Translations under genes and position numbers: made by a program | Assembly: GCA_027577415.1 (NCBI GenBank) | Contig: JANBQS010000194.1 | Location: 1-27,112, forward strand | DNA length: 27,112 bases | DNA from: Coemansia sp. RSA 922 | Lineage: Eukaryota > Kickxellomycota > Kickxellomycetes > Kickxellales > Kickxellaceae | Direction of reading: 5' to 3' | Notes under the pieces: generated by a model | The model's database searches: none | What the model saw: only the letters and a program-made list of their open reading frames with translations | What the model was told of the DNA's origin: nothing | Shown here: positions 9,385 to 18,900 of the stretch, in pieces | How positions within the stretch are numbered: the stretch's first letter is position 1 | Layout of the letters: every line of letters begins with the position of its first letter

Positions 9385-9695
9385 GGCTGCAAAGACAAAG
9401 ACAGGGCTTTATAATTGTGTTACAGATTTGGTGGGTCTAAATTCGCAGAAAAAGAGGAAAGAGGATAAGAGAGCCACGAAGTAGCGACGTGGGAGCAGGC
9501 TTGTTGAGAGTGTTTACATTAAACGTGATTACAAGACAACACTCCTAATCAGATCACGGGGATGATCAGTCCACTTGCCCATTATAATAAATAGGCCCAA
9601 CAAAAATTTATAGCCATAAATAATATTGGGAAATGTTGAAGACATTTTTCATGCGCCTTTATAGTACTTTTTCTGCAATCCACTTTATATAGGCT
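9385..9695. promoter_or_regulatory. Shared divergent promoter region of CDC20 and TAF9
   Basis: This is the 311-bp gap between the two start codons and holds no gene that I can see. It should contain the promoters of both CDC20 (leftward) and TAF9 (rightward). TGTTTAC at 9511-9517, which reads GTAAACA towards CDC20, matches the forkhead consensus. A weak Mcm1-like CCTAATCAGA lies at 9544-9553. An AT-rich stretch with a TATA-like TTTATATAG lies just before the TAF9 ATG. These are motif matches only. Confidence 0.5.
9511..9517 (-). promoter_or_regulatory. Candidate forkhead-factor site upstream of CDC20
   Basis: GTAAACA on the minus strand, about 127 bp upstream of the CDC20 ATG. Forkhead factors (Fkh2 in budding yeast, Sep1 in fission yeast) drive M-phase transcription, and CDC20/slp1 is a known member of those regulons. 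The match is a 7-mer, so chance is possible. Confidence 0.4.
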
Positions 9696-10190
9696 ATGAA
9701 CGATACGCCAAATCCGCCGGATGAAACGCCGCGGGACTACAAGATAATGGCGCTTCTGCTGCAGTCCCATGGCGTCGAGGACTGCGACCCAAGTGTCATA
9801 AACCAGTTGCTAGAGTTTTCGCACAGATACACTGTAGATGTGCTGCAGGACGCGATGGTATACGCCGAGCATGCCAAAAAGGCCGACATTGACATGGAGG
9901 ATGTGCGTCTGGCTATCCAAGGACGCGTGAACTACTCATTCACGTCGCCACCCGATAAGGACTTTCTGCTCGAACTGGCCGAAGAGCGCAACAGACAGCC
10001 GCTTCCAATCATCCCAGAAAAGTATGGCGTACGCTTGCCGCCAGAGAAGCATACTCTTACGGGCATCAACTTCCACATTGTGCCTGAGCAGCGCAACAGC
10101 CAGAGATCGCAGCCCACCAACCCAGCAGCGCCTGCAAAAGACTCGACAGTCCAAGGCATGACTCCAACGCCATCAACGGCAGTAGGTTAA
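9696..10190 (+). CDS. TAF9: TFIID/SAGA subunit TAF9
   Basis: Histone-fold subunit shared by TFIID and SAGA in yeast, which pairs with TAF6 and acts in RNA polymerase II transcription initiation. The single exon codes for 164 residues. PRDYKIMALLLQSHGVEDCD (about 12-31) through KKADIDMEDVRLAIQGR (about 66-82) forms the H3-like histone fold. It is followed by the conserved TAF9 extension RQPLPIIPEKYGVRLPPEKHTLTGINF (about 106-132), which is absent from plain histones and identifies the family. The tail is Pro/Ser/Thr-rich and short. The ATG at 9696 is the first in frame and gives the expected N-terminal length. It is divergent from CDC20 and convergent with RPS14, with 105 bp between the stop codons. 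Confidence 0.95.
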   Translation: MNDTPNPPDETPRDYKIMALLLQSHGVEDCDPSVINQLLEFSHRYTVDVLQDAMVYAEHAKKADIDMEDVRLAIQGRVNYSFTSPPDKDFLLELAEERNRQPLPIIPEKYGVRLPPEKHTLTGINFHIVPEQRNSQRSQPTNPAAPAKDSTVQGMTPTPSTAVG

Positions 10191-10295
10191 GGTGTGCATC
10201 ACAGAAACTTTTAATCAAGTCAAAATTATGAACAGAAGCAAAGCCTCAAGCTGTCAAATATATATTCAACATAGGAGTATAAGCAATAGAACAGC

Positions 10296-11581
10296 TTACA
10301 GACGGCGACCACGGCGACCACCCTTCTTACGGGTAGAGTCAGTGGGGATCGGGGTGGTGTCCTCGATGCGGCCGATCTTGATGCCAGCACGGGCAAGGGC
10401 GCGAAGAGAGGCCTGGCCACCAGTACCGGGGGACTTGGTGCGGGTGCCACCCATAGCGCGGATCTTGACGTGGAGGGCAGTGATGCCGAGCTCCTTGCAG
10501 CGGACAACAACGTCCTGAGCGGCCAACATGGCAGCGTAGGGCGATGGCTCGTCACGATCAGCCTTGACCTTCATACCACCTATGCATTTGTAACAAAAGA
10601 AAAAAGATTGGAGAGTGGGAGTTAGCATACAGAGGCGCGGCTGCTTGGTGGACATTGGAGAGAGTACGTGTGTCACCACTAGTCCCTCGTCAGCCACTGG
10701 CAACAAGCCAAAGCGCGCTTCCAAAACAGGTTGGTGTCTATAGTGCGGGCGGATACCTTGGAGAGGGACAGCAGCACTACTCAAGATGACAACAATGGCA
10801 TTACCTGGTTCGAAGCCTTAGACCCACGGCGAAAACACTCGTCAGTGCAGCAGAATGGCGCCAGATAATATCTGGGGCACACGCTAGCCACATCACACCA
10901 GACATGTCCATGTGTATGTAGGCAACTCTGTCCAACAGCCTGGTGAGGATTTGTTGGCCAGAGTTGTTACAATACAAGCTTCGCGACTAGTGTCCTCCTC
11001 GGTCGCTTGCTGACTCCAACCCGCTGTGCCAAAAATAGCAGAGGTAGGGCTAGAGTCAACTGGCGTAACAAGGCAAGGAGAGACACAAGACGGATAAAGC
11101 AGACAGACAGTCAAAATGCAGACGGCATCTCCAGGGGAATTTCAAAAGGCGTCAAAACAGGCACGGCCCAAAGTCGCCGCTCTCCGCACGCACCATAGTT
11201 TGAAGTATGTTCTAGTACGCGCCCGCGGACAAGGGACAAGCTACAAGTAGACTGAAATACTTACCAGTAACACGGACAATGGTTTCACGGCCAGTCAGAT
11301 CAGTGACATGGATGAAGGTGTCGTTCTTCGAGGCGTAAATGTGGGCAACGCCAAACACGAGCTCTCCGGGCTTAACCTGGGGGCCGAACGAGATAACCTG
11401 CTCGGGCTGCTTGACTTTTCCGGCCTTCTTGGACTATGTGAATGCGAAATTGAAAATTTAGAAAATGTGAGAAATTAGAATTTGGTCCTTTTTCAAACAC
11501 CATTGTCGCATCCATCCACATATAGGGCGTATCCATCGTGTATAGATGCGTGCGTGCGTCGTATTTTCGTATGCTTACCAT
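10296..11581 (-). CDS. RPS14: 40S ribosomal protein uS11 (RPS14), three coding exons
   Basis: Small-subunit protein uS11 on the 40S platform. Exons are 11579-11581, 11265-11433 and 10296-10579. Together they give 456 nt, or 151 residues, identical in length to human RPS14. The first coding exon is only the ATG, joined by a GTAAGC donor and a CATAG acceptor to [17 protein letters not shown]. The second junction splits Gly 58 and restores [12 protein letters not shown]. The end is the conserved basic [10 protein letters not shown]. Introns are 145 and 685 nt; the second has a TGCTAAC branch site about 45 nt before its acceptor. An intron right after the start codon is common in fungal ribosomal protein genes. 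Splice sites were read by eye, but phase and protein length fit exactly. Confidence 0.95.
10580..11264 (-). other. Large second intron of RPS14
   Basis: This 685-nt intron has a GTAAGT donor and a CATAG acceptor, several times longer than the other introns here (88-169 nt). It has no open frame of note. It contains a strong hairpin at 10923-10966 and a smaller one at about 10981-11007. No good box C/D pair or clear H/ACA boxes could be seen by eye, and there is no convincing tRNA. Confidence 0.8.
10923..10966 (-). ncRNA. Strong intronic hairpin, possible structured RNA
   Basis: CAACTCTG at 10923-10930 pairs with CAGAGTTG at 10959-10966, and CCAACA at 10932-10937 pairs with TGTTGG at 10952-10957. 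One mismatch separates the two helices and the loop is 14 nt. That makes 14 base pairs in a 44-nt element inside the RPS14 intron. Ribosomal protein introns often host snoRNAs, but I cannot find the boxes needed to call one. Confidence 0.35.
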
Positions 11582-11848
11582 TTTTTGTAATTATCCTAGT
11601 GCTTGTATAATTATCGGGTTGATATATTTTGCAAAGGAGGAGCTGATTGCTTGGCTGGCGGATGCACGCACAGCTCTCTGCTCTGCTCTGAGCAAAAAAA
11701 AAAAATTAAGCTCAAATTGTTGGTGATAATTTAATCTCTTATCAAATGATTAATATACGGGATGTGTAAATTCGCCGCATTTTCCAGTCATAAGGTTTGC
11801 CCGTGTACTCCCTTGCTTTACAATTAATTTTATATATATTTATCTCAA
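11582..11848. promoter_or_regulatory. Divergent promoter region of RPS14 and FLX1-like carrier
   Basis: 267 bp between the RPS14 ATG (leftward) and the carrier ATG (rightward). It must hold the promoter of both unless there are unseen 5' non-coding exons. It has an A11 run near 11694, and AT-rich TATATATAT-like sequence at about 11831-11839, close to the carrier start. No specific factor site was recognised. Confidence 0.5.
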
Positions 11849-12835
11849 ATGCAACAACAGGGGCAGTCAATTAAGATGGCCCGCTCGTTTTCTGGGTCGC
11901 TGGCTCTCGACCACTCGCTGGCTGGAATTGGCGGCGCTGTCATATCGACTGTGACATTCCATCCCTTAGACTTGGTGAAGATCAGACTCCAAGTGGACGT
12001 GGCTTCGCAGGGCGAGGCCGTTCTGGGCCGGGCAGTACGTGCCACACGCTACATCTTGGGTACTGATGGAGCACTGGGTCTCTATCGCGGTTTAGGAGCC
12101 AATTTGGCTGGTAACTGCGCTAGCTGGGGACTGTATTTTGCCTGGTACACGTGGATCAAGGACCAGATGGCTCGCGGTCGCTCCGCCGAACTAGAGTCTG
12201 GCGCCAGCACCCTATCGCCGCTTCAACACTTGATAGCTGGCGCAACAGCTGGAGCGCTTACACAGTGCATGGCCAACCCGCTGTGGGTAGTAAAGACGCG
12301 GATATGCACCACAACTCGCACAGACGCTTCAGCATATCGAGGGTTATTTGATGGCCTATACCAAGTAGCCTCAAAGGAGGGTGTGCGCGGCCTGTACAAG
12401 GGCCTGGCGCCCGGGCTTCTTGGTGTAGCCCATGGCGGCTTGCAATTTATGGCTTACGAGGAGATGAAGCGGTATAGGCTGCGTAGTCGGCGAGACGGGA
12501 CAGCAGACCCACTGCCGTCTATGGACTATGCGCTAATGTCGTCGTCATCGAAGATATTCGCCTTGGCCATAACATATCCAAGCCAAGTGATGCGGTCTCG
12601 CCTGCAGCAGCTCCCTGGGGCGATGAGGACAGACGTTGCTGGTGCTCCGCGGATGGTCGCCTACACGGGTCTGGGCGACGTTGTGCGCAAGATGGCAAAG
12701 TCGGAAGGTATATCTGGGTTCTACAAGGGATTTGGACCAGCGCTACTCCGCGTATTGCCCGGAAACATTGTCACATTCCTTGTGTACGAAAACATTGCTG
12801 GGTTTTTCCGCAGCCATGCCACTCATGATGAGTGA
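11849..12835 (+). CDS. FLX1: Mitochondrial carrier, FAD/folate type (Flx1/SLC25A32-like)
   Basis: Inner mitochondrial membrane carrier. The closest family by motif is Flx1/SLC25A32, which moves FAD or folate into the matrix. It has 328 residues in one exon and three repeats of about 100 residues. The carrier signatures are HPLDLVKIRLQ (P39), NPLWVVKTR (P144) and YPSQVMRSRLQ (P244). NCASWGLYFAWY (about 89-100) and GLYKGLAPGLLGVAHGGLQFMAYE (about 181-204) match the FAD/folate group. The second repeat has Trp instead of an acidic residue in PLWVVK, as in that group and in the Rim2 pyrimidine carriers, so the substrate is inferred. A second ATG at 11876 (residue 10) could be the real start. Confidence 0.87.
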   Translation: MQQQGQSIKMARSFSGSLALDHSLAGIGGAVISTVTFHPLDLVKIRLQVDVASQGEAVLGRAVRATRYILGTDGALGLYRGLGANLAGNCASWGLYFAWYTWIKDQMARGRSAELESGASTLSPLQHLIAGATAGALTQCMANPLWVVKTRICTTTRTDASAYRGLFDGLYQVASKEGVRGLYKGLAPGLLGVAHGGLQFMAYEEMKRYRLRSRRDGTADPLPSMDYALMSSSSKIFALAITYPSQVMRSRLQQLPGAMRTDVAGAPRMVAYTGLGDVVRKMAKSEGISGFYKGFGPALLRVLPGNIVTFLVYENIAGFFRSHATHDE

Positions 12836-12924
12836 GGGCTGCAGGCGAGGGTCGCATACACGTTTACTACAACTTCTACAGGTTAATGTACTATTATTAT
12901 TTTGATTAGCAATGGTAATGTGAA

Positions 12925-15900
12925 TCAGTCATTATCGGCAGTTGTCGAGGCGTGATGCACTTGTACCAGAGATGCGAGTGGATCTTCCCTAGTGCGAGTT
13001 GGAGAGACAGCCTGAGCAGCAGGATCAGATCGGACCCTGTCAGCAGTCGGACTTTGCTGTGCCACTGTCGCGTCGCGGACAGCATCCAAAAGCTTGTTGA
13101 CTTGGAACTCTAGAAGGGGATCGAGTAGCTTGTACTGCTGTGATGGCTCATGTCGCGCCTCGTCAAAAATAACATTTTGCCAAAATAGACCCTCGGACCG
13201 CTTCATGGGCGGGGATGCCAGTGGTAGCTGTGCAGTACTGCGAAAGAAGGAAAGTACCTCGTCCATGTTGTGCTCCAGAGAGGGAGGAGGAGGCGGCGGC
13301 GGCTGGGCCGTACGCAGACACTGGCCATAAACCGAAAGAATCAGCATGTAGACGTCGGCAAGGCAGTCATGGAGCTTGTCCATTGTCTCTGGCTCTTCAG
13401 CCCGCCTCTTCTTTTGATCCAAGAGATGTCCAAAGAGCAGCATGGCCTTGTCTGCAACCGCCAAGTAGTCATCAAGCGACAACCTGATCTGAGCAAGCTC
13501 GCTGGCGCATGCTGAGCCGTCGGCAGTACTAGATACAAACCCAATAGTCTTGGCCAAGAGTTCGCGCTGCGCCGTGAAAAAGGAAATGTTGTCGCGAGCA
13601 ATGTCGCGTGCATGGTTAAAGTGCGGACGATTGAGGCGGCAGTGGCGAGTGATGGAGTATATCTGGGCTGAGCTGGCGCCGCTCAGGGCGTCGTGCAAAA
13701 TAATATGTTCCTTTCCAAGGCTGTCGACGACAAACTTTGGACAGTTCAATATGCGTGCCATGCGCTGCAAAATCTCGAGCTCGGCAGCAGCAGCCTGCTG
13801 TTGGAGAACCGACGGAGCATGGAGCGAGTCAGATGAGCGGCCTAGCTTGCGCAAAACAAGTTGCACGCCGGCAATGTCCAGAGTGGCTACGAGCGTCTCT
13901 ATATAGAGAGCTAGGTACTTTTCCAAGTAAAGATAGTGCTTACCGGGCGCCTCAAATTCTGTTTTGTAAAAGCTCGCTAGCTGCTTTGTCGTGGTGCGCA
14001 TATTCAAAAGCGACGAGGAGAGCGCCTGCTTTGCTCGCTCCGACTCGCCAAGCACATGGTGATCTATCCACGAGAGTAGAAACAGCGAACGGTGGTGCCG
14101 CCGGCGCTTGTCGCTAGCACACATCTGTGATACGACACTGCGGATCGCGCAGAATATGGCGAGTACTTCCGAATCATTCGCGGGCTTTTCGGGGGGCCCA
14201 GAGCCGTGATGTGAGCTGCCTTCCAGTGGAGGATCAGATGAGGCGGAGCTGAGGACGACAGAGTCAGTATTGGGAGCACAGGGAGCGGGCAATGCGCTGA
14301 CAAAGCGACGGGCAGCAGCAGCATCTATCTGCTTCGACAGCAGCAGCTTACTAAGCGAGGTCAAAAGCTTGCACAGCGCGTCCATAGCAACTTCTGGTAT
14401 AGTAGCGCTCGCCACAGCGCTGCCTACGGTAGGACCGAGCGCTTGGCCCGAGTGAACACCAGCGCCCACAGCACTGCATTTGCTGCCTGCCGAGACAGCC
14501 AAGTGGCTAGCCTTCAGGTACAATGCGCAGGCGGTCAGCGAGTCGCCGAGCTTTGAAGCTATCTTGCCTAGCATGTAGGCCCACTCCCAGTTTGACGCAT
14601 CTAGCTTTGAGGCCCGTGCAAACATAACACGGGCTAGGGCGTACACCTGGTGGCTTTGGGGAGCCACAGCATAGCGCTTCGTTAGCGACGCCGACAGACT
14701 TCGCACGGCACTGCGGTCACAGTTGCCGCCCCACTCGCCAATATCCCACTGCTGCCCGCTTTCAGAGCCATCGTCTGAAACTAGCACGTTCGACGGCAGC
14801 ACGCGGAGCGCAAGTAGTGGTAGAGGCCTGGCTGCAATGCGATAAAGGAGATGCCCAGTCGACGAGGCGACGCGCACATGCTGCCTAAGGGCAAAGTCGC
14901 TGCCATCATCCTGGCTAGAGTCAGAGTCAGAGTCGTAGCCGATTCCTGCATTATTTGCCAGCTTTGGCCTCTTCTTGTCTGCCGCGCCTGACAGCAGGAG
15001 TGGCGGTAGCTTCTGGCTAGCCTGGATGGCGCACGATAGCGACCGACGCTGCAGCAAGGCTATGTCGTACTTGCAATCTGCGAGTTCGCTGGCTGTCCCA
15101 AGCAGCATCTCGTCAGCCAAGTCAGAGAATGCTCGGCCGAGATGGTACCACGCCTCGGAGGGGTCAGCACCAAGGGCAATGTTCAGCCTGTAGTCGTCGA
15201 ATATTTTGTCATAGTCCCCGACGGCTCGCGTCAGTCCAGAGCGCATGCGGAAGAGGAGTGACTCATGCTGCGCAGCTGCACGCACAAACGGCTGCGTCAA
15301 GAATGCCGCGAAGATGCTGCTGTCATAAACCGACTGCCTGAGCGGAAGGCGGCTATCTGGCAATTCCAAGGTACCGGCTCTGAGCGCCAAATCGATTACG
15401 CCAAACGATGGCATCGATGGCCCGTCCAAGTAGCCATCAATGACATCCATATTCATGCTGAGGCGTGGGTGCTTCTCAATATCCAAGTCCCCAAGCGCAC
15501 TCGTTGCCTTTTCGAGGATGGTCTTGAAGTCGCTGCGCAGTCCTGTTCCCTTGCGGTTTCTAATGGCGTCAACAAGCTCGGGCTCAACGAGAAGATACAC
15601 CAAATTGGCACACTCGGCGTCCATATCCAAGTGCTCACACACATGCACCTGAATATTGCTGCTATGAAGGCGAATGTCAAACAGGCACCGCAAGCACGAC
15701 GCCGCCACATCCCAGCACGGCAAGTTGTCGCGGTCCTTGTCAAGCATCCGCCGACATACTAACAGCAAGTGCTTCAGCAGTGCGCCGCTAGCCGACGTGC
15801 ATGCCCCGCGCTCGCCAAGTAGCTCGTGAACTGCACTTAGGAACTCGATGTAGCTGTCGAGCGACGCTGCTTCGTCCGAGTCGTCCGGCAGCGCAGGCGA

Positions 15901-18900
15901 CCCACTGCTAACCTTTTCAAGACATGCCACGTCAAGGCTAGCCCCCAACTTAGCTGCCAGCCAGAACGCTAGACCAACAAAATCCGCCTCTACCGCAGCC
16001 AACGAGCACTCTAGGGCTGGATCAAGTGCATAATGGCAAGTTATCGCAAGAGCTACTGCTACTAGCTGCATTACTAGTCGCTTGGACCCGTCATGATCTG
16101 CCGCTTGCTCCAGATACTGTCGGGCTGCCGCGTTGTCCTCTGACATCTCGTAAAGGCGCCTCAAGCACTCTACGCTCCTGACAAGAGCTGCTCGAACTGG
16201 GATCGTGGTGTCAGCGCGGCATGCGAGCAGCCGAGATAGGTACAGGGCGAGCTCATACAAGATTACTCGCGACTCGTCTGACGCCGCACTCTTCTGGCGA
16301 TACAATGACGCCAGCAATCTAACAGCAGATATCCTCTGGCGAAATGGCAGTGACCTCGAAGGCTGTGCGGAAAATGGCACCAATATGCTGCTTAGCATGT
16401 CTGCTGCGCGCTGCTCGTGTTTTGCGGCCAGACGGTAGGCTTCAGACAGCCTCTTGAACAGCGCCAGATGTTGCTGGCGTTCTCTAACAAGACTCAGAGA
16501 GAGCAACTCTCCAGAAAAGGCACAACTCACCGCCAGGCTACCCTCTCCGCTCAGACCGACCTGCTCTAGTAATAGCAAGCATTGTTCAATGTGAACGGCG
16601 GCGCTGGAGACGTCATTCGCTAGCACGTCAATCTCATAGCAGGTCCAGGCCTCCGAAAGCAAGTAAAGCCCAACGCACTGCTCGCTTGCTGGCACCTCAG
16701 CGGAGGCCATAGAGCTACGTACAGAGTCGATCCACGCCGCGTGCAAAGATGTCCACATTTCCCTAGAATCGCACTGGCTGGCAATAGCATCGGTCAAAAG
16801 GAGCAGCATAAATGTAGCTTGTCGCAAGGCGCGCTGAAGGGCATCGATGGACTTGCTGAGCGATATGTGATTGCCTACCAAGTCAAGCAGCACATCAAAA
16901 GTGTGTTGCACCGCACAGAGACACAGTCGCTTGAGATCCTTCGACTTTATAAAGTCCGCCGGCGCCACGTAGAAGCGCAAGGTTGTCGTATCAATAAACC
17001 GCAGCAACAAGTCCACTATGCCATGGTTGCCCTCAAGCACGGCCTGGCACTCGGTAGAAGTGATAACCTCGTTGAGTGCCACAGGGTTCTCACGAGCAGG
17101 CTGACACGACACTTCTGGCGTCAAACGCGACGTAATAAGTGCAGTCAGAGAGTCCATGTACTGGTCATCGGCATTACCATGTTTGCTGCTTCTCCGTCCG
17201 GCGAGTGGCGAGTCCCCTGAGCTTGCACCCTTGCCTCTGGGGCATACATCAGCTAGGCCCCACTCCGCCTTGTCGTCGTTATTGCTGTCGCCAATGGTAC
17301 TCTGGGACACACTGGATTTAGTTGGTGCCCCACGATCCAAACGCGCTTGGTGCGCCGCAGCAGACGCGACAAAAGCACTGGCACCCAGGGCATCAAAGAA
17401 CTCGCTTCGAGTAGCCACTCCAGCTGCCTCAAACCATGCGCCTGCCATGTCTCTAGCCCGGCAGTAGGCTGGCGACTCAGCTGCGTCCAGAGACAGTGCT
17501 AGCGCGCGGCGCTGGCTACTACGCGCTGCGGAGGTCCTACTGGTGCCTAGGCCAGGTACGGTGGAGCTTATGCCAGCACTAGATACGTTTCCAGATACGC
17601 CCGATGACGCACGCTCAATAAATCGTGTGGACCTACGCTTAGCAGGCATCTCATCTCCGGAGAGAGACTCGCGACGCTTGTTGCTCCTAGGCAAGCAACC
17701 GTTGTTGGCTTCGTCGGCGCTCACGTGGTCCCGGTCAGCGTCCGCCGCACTGTCAGTAGCTGCGTCGGCGAGCAGCTGTTCGGTGACAGTATTGCTGCTG
17801 CCGATACCACCACCACCGTCGGCTGTATTACTAACGGCGTCAGCCTCTATGTAGCAAATGGCATGCTGGGCAGGATCGAATAGTGCAACGTTATCGGTGC
17901 CAGCAGCGGGCTCCTCACTGATTGCAAAGGCGACATGGGTATGGAGTGTGGAAGAGACAGTCTCGGGCGCGGACTGTATTGACTGCTCGAACAGGTTGAG
18001 AATTTTGCTGCCCAGTTCGATCAAAGAAACGCGATCGTTGTCCGAGTGTATGTTTAGCACAGGCGCTTCCTTTAACTCGACCCCTTCTGGCAACCTCGGC
18101 GGAGCGAGCGAGTATAACGCATGTGGCACCACGGCAGCCGGTAACGACATGAGCACAGGTGGTTGCAAGTTTGGGGGCAATAATAACGAGTGCGACAGGT
18201 CAGGGTTCAGCTCAGCGACGCGCTTAACTATGCTGCAAGCCAGCTCTGTATCGCCTCTGACTAGCAGCGTGTGCACCATGGCCTTGACACACCACCATTG
18301 GCGTGGGCCAAAGCGTTTACTAATGGTTTGCTCGAGGTGTGTGCAATTCTGGGTTCCTTGATAGCTCGATAGGCCCTGAAGCCCCAAACCGTCAGGCAGA
18401 GGTCCAATTCCACTACTCAGGGCAGACAACGCCACGTCGGGCTGGCCTAAGAGCAGGGCACAATTTCCAATGGCCAGGTAATGAGCCACATCCGCAGTGT
18501 CAAACTGAAGGGCCGCTGTTAAAAGGGTCAGGGCTCTGCTTAGAGCTTCCTCGGCATCGGGTCCAACCGATCCGCATACAAGATCCACGTCCAAGCCAGT
18601 CAACGTTTGCTCACATATGCCAGCCATGTGCAGGTACCCCGAGTTGGCAAAGGCCAAGAACCTCATCCGGGACATGGGTACGCCGCCATACTCCATACAA
18701 TACGCGTTACACTCACTCTCTATGTGCGCTTCTTGCTTGTGGCAAACTAGCACGTTTTCACACAGCGCATCTAGGTTATCTCGGGCGTCACGCAGCTGCC
18801 CATTGGCCCAAGTCTTCATCGCCACTTGGTACCCGAGAACCAGATCGCGAACCTTCTCCTCGATGCGTGCGTGTGAAGCGAGTATCGTAGTCGGTCCTTC

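Noticed and set aside
10580..10784. Open frame running from the last RPS14 exon into the intron
   Set aside because: It is read-through of the intron past a CATAG acceptor; the upstream residues are unlike uS11.
10801..10822. GGTTCGAAG, which looks like a tRNA T-loop
   Set aside because: The flanking bases do not form the T stem and there is no A box or acceptor stem nearby.
10840..10900. Possible box C/D snoRNA in the RPS14 intron (a GTGATGT-like C box and a CTGA on the minus strand)
   Set aside because: The C box has a mismatch, there is no terminal stem, and a 15-nt palindrome sits in the middle of the would-be guide.
17858..18361. Plus-strand open frame of 167 codons opposite HIR3
   Set aside because: It is antisense to the HIR3 frame, with no recognisable domain; a shadow of a GC-rich coding region.
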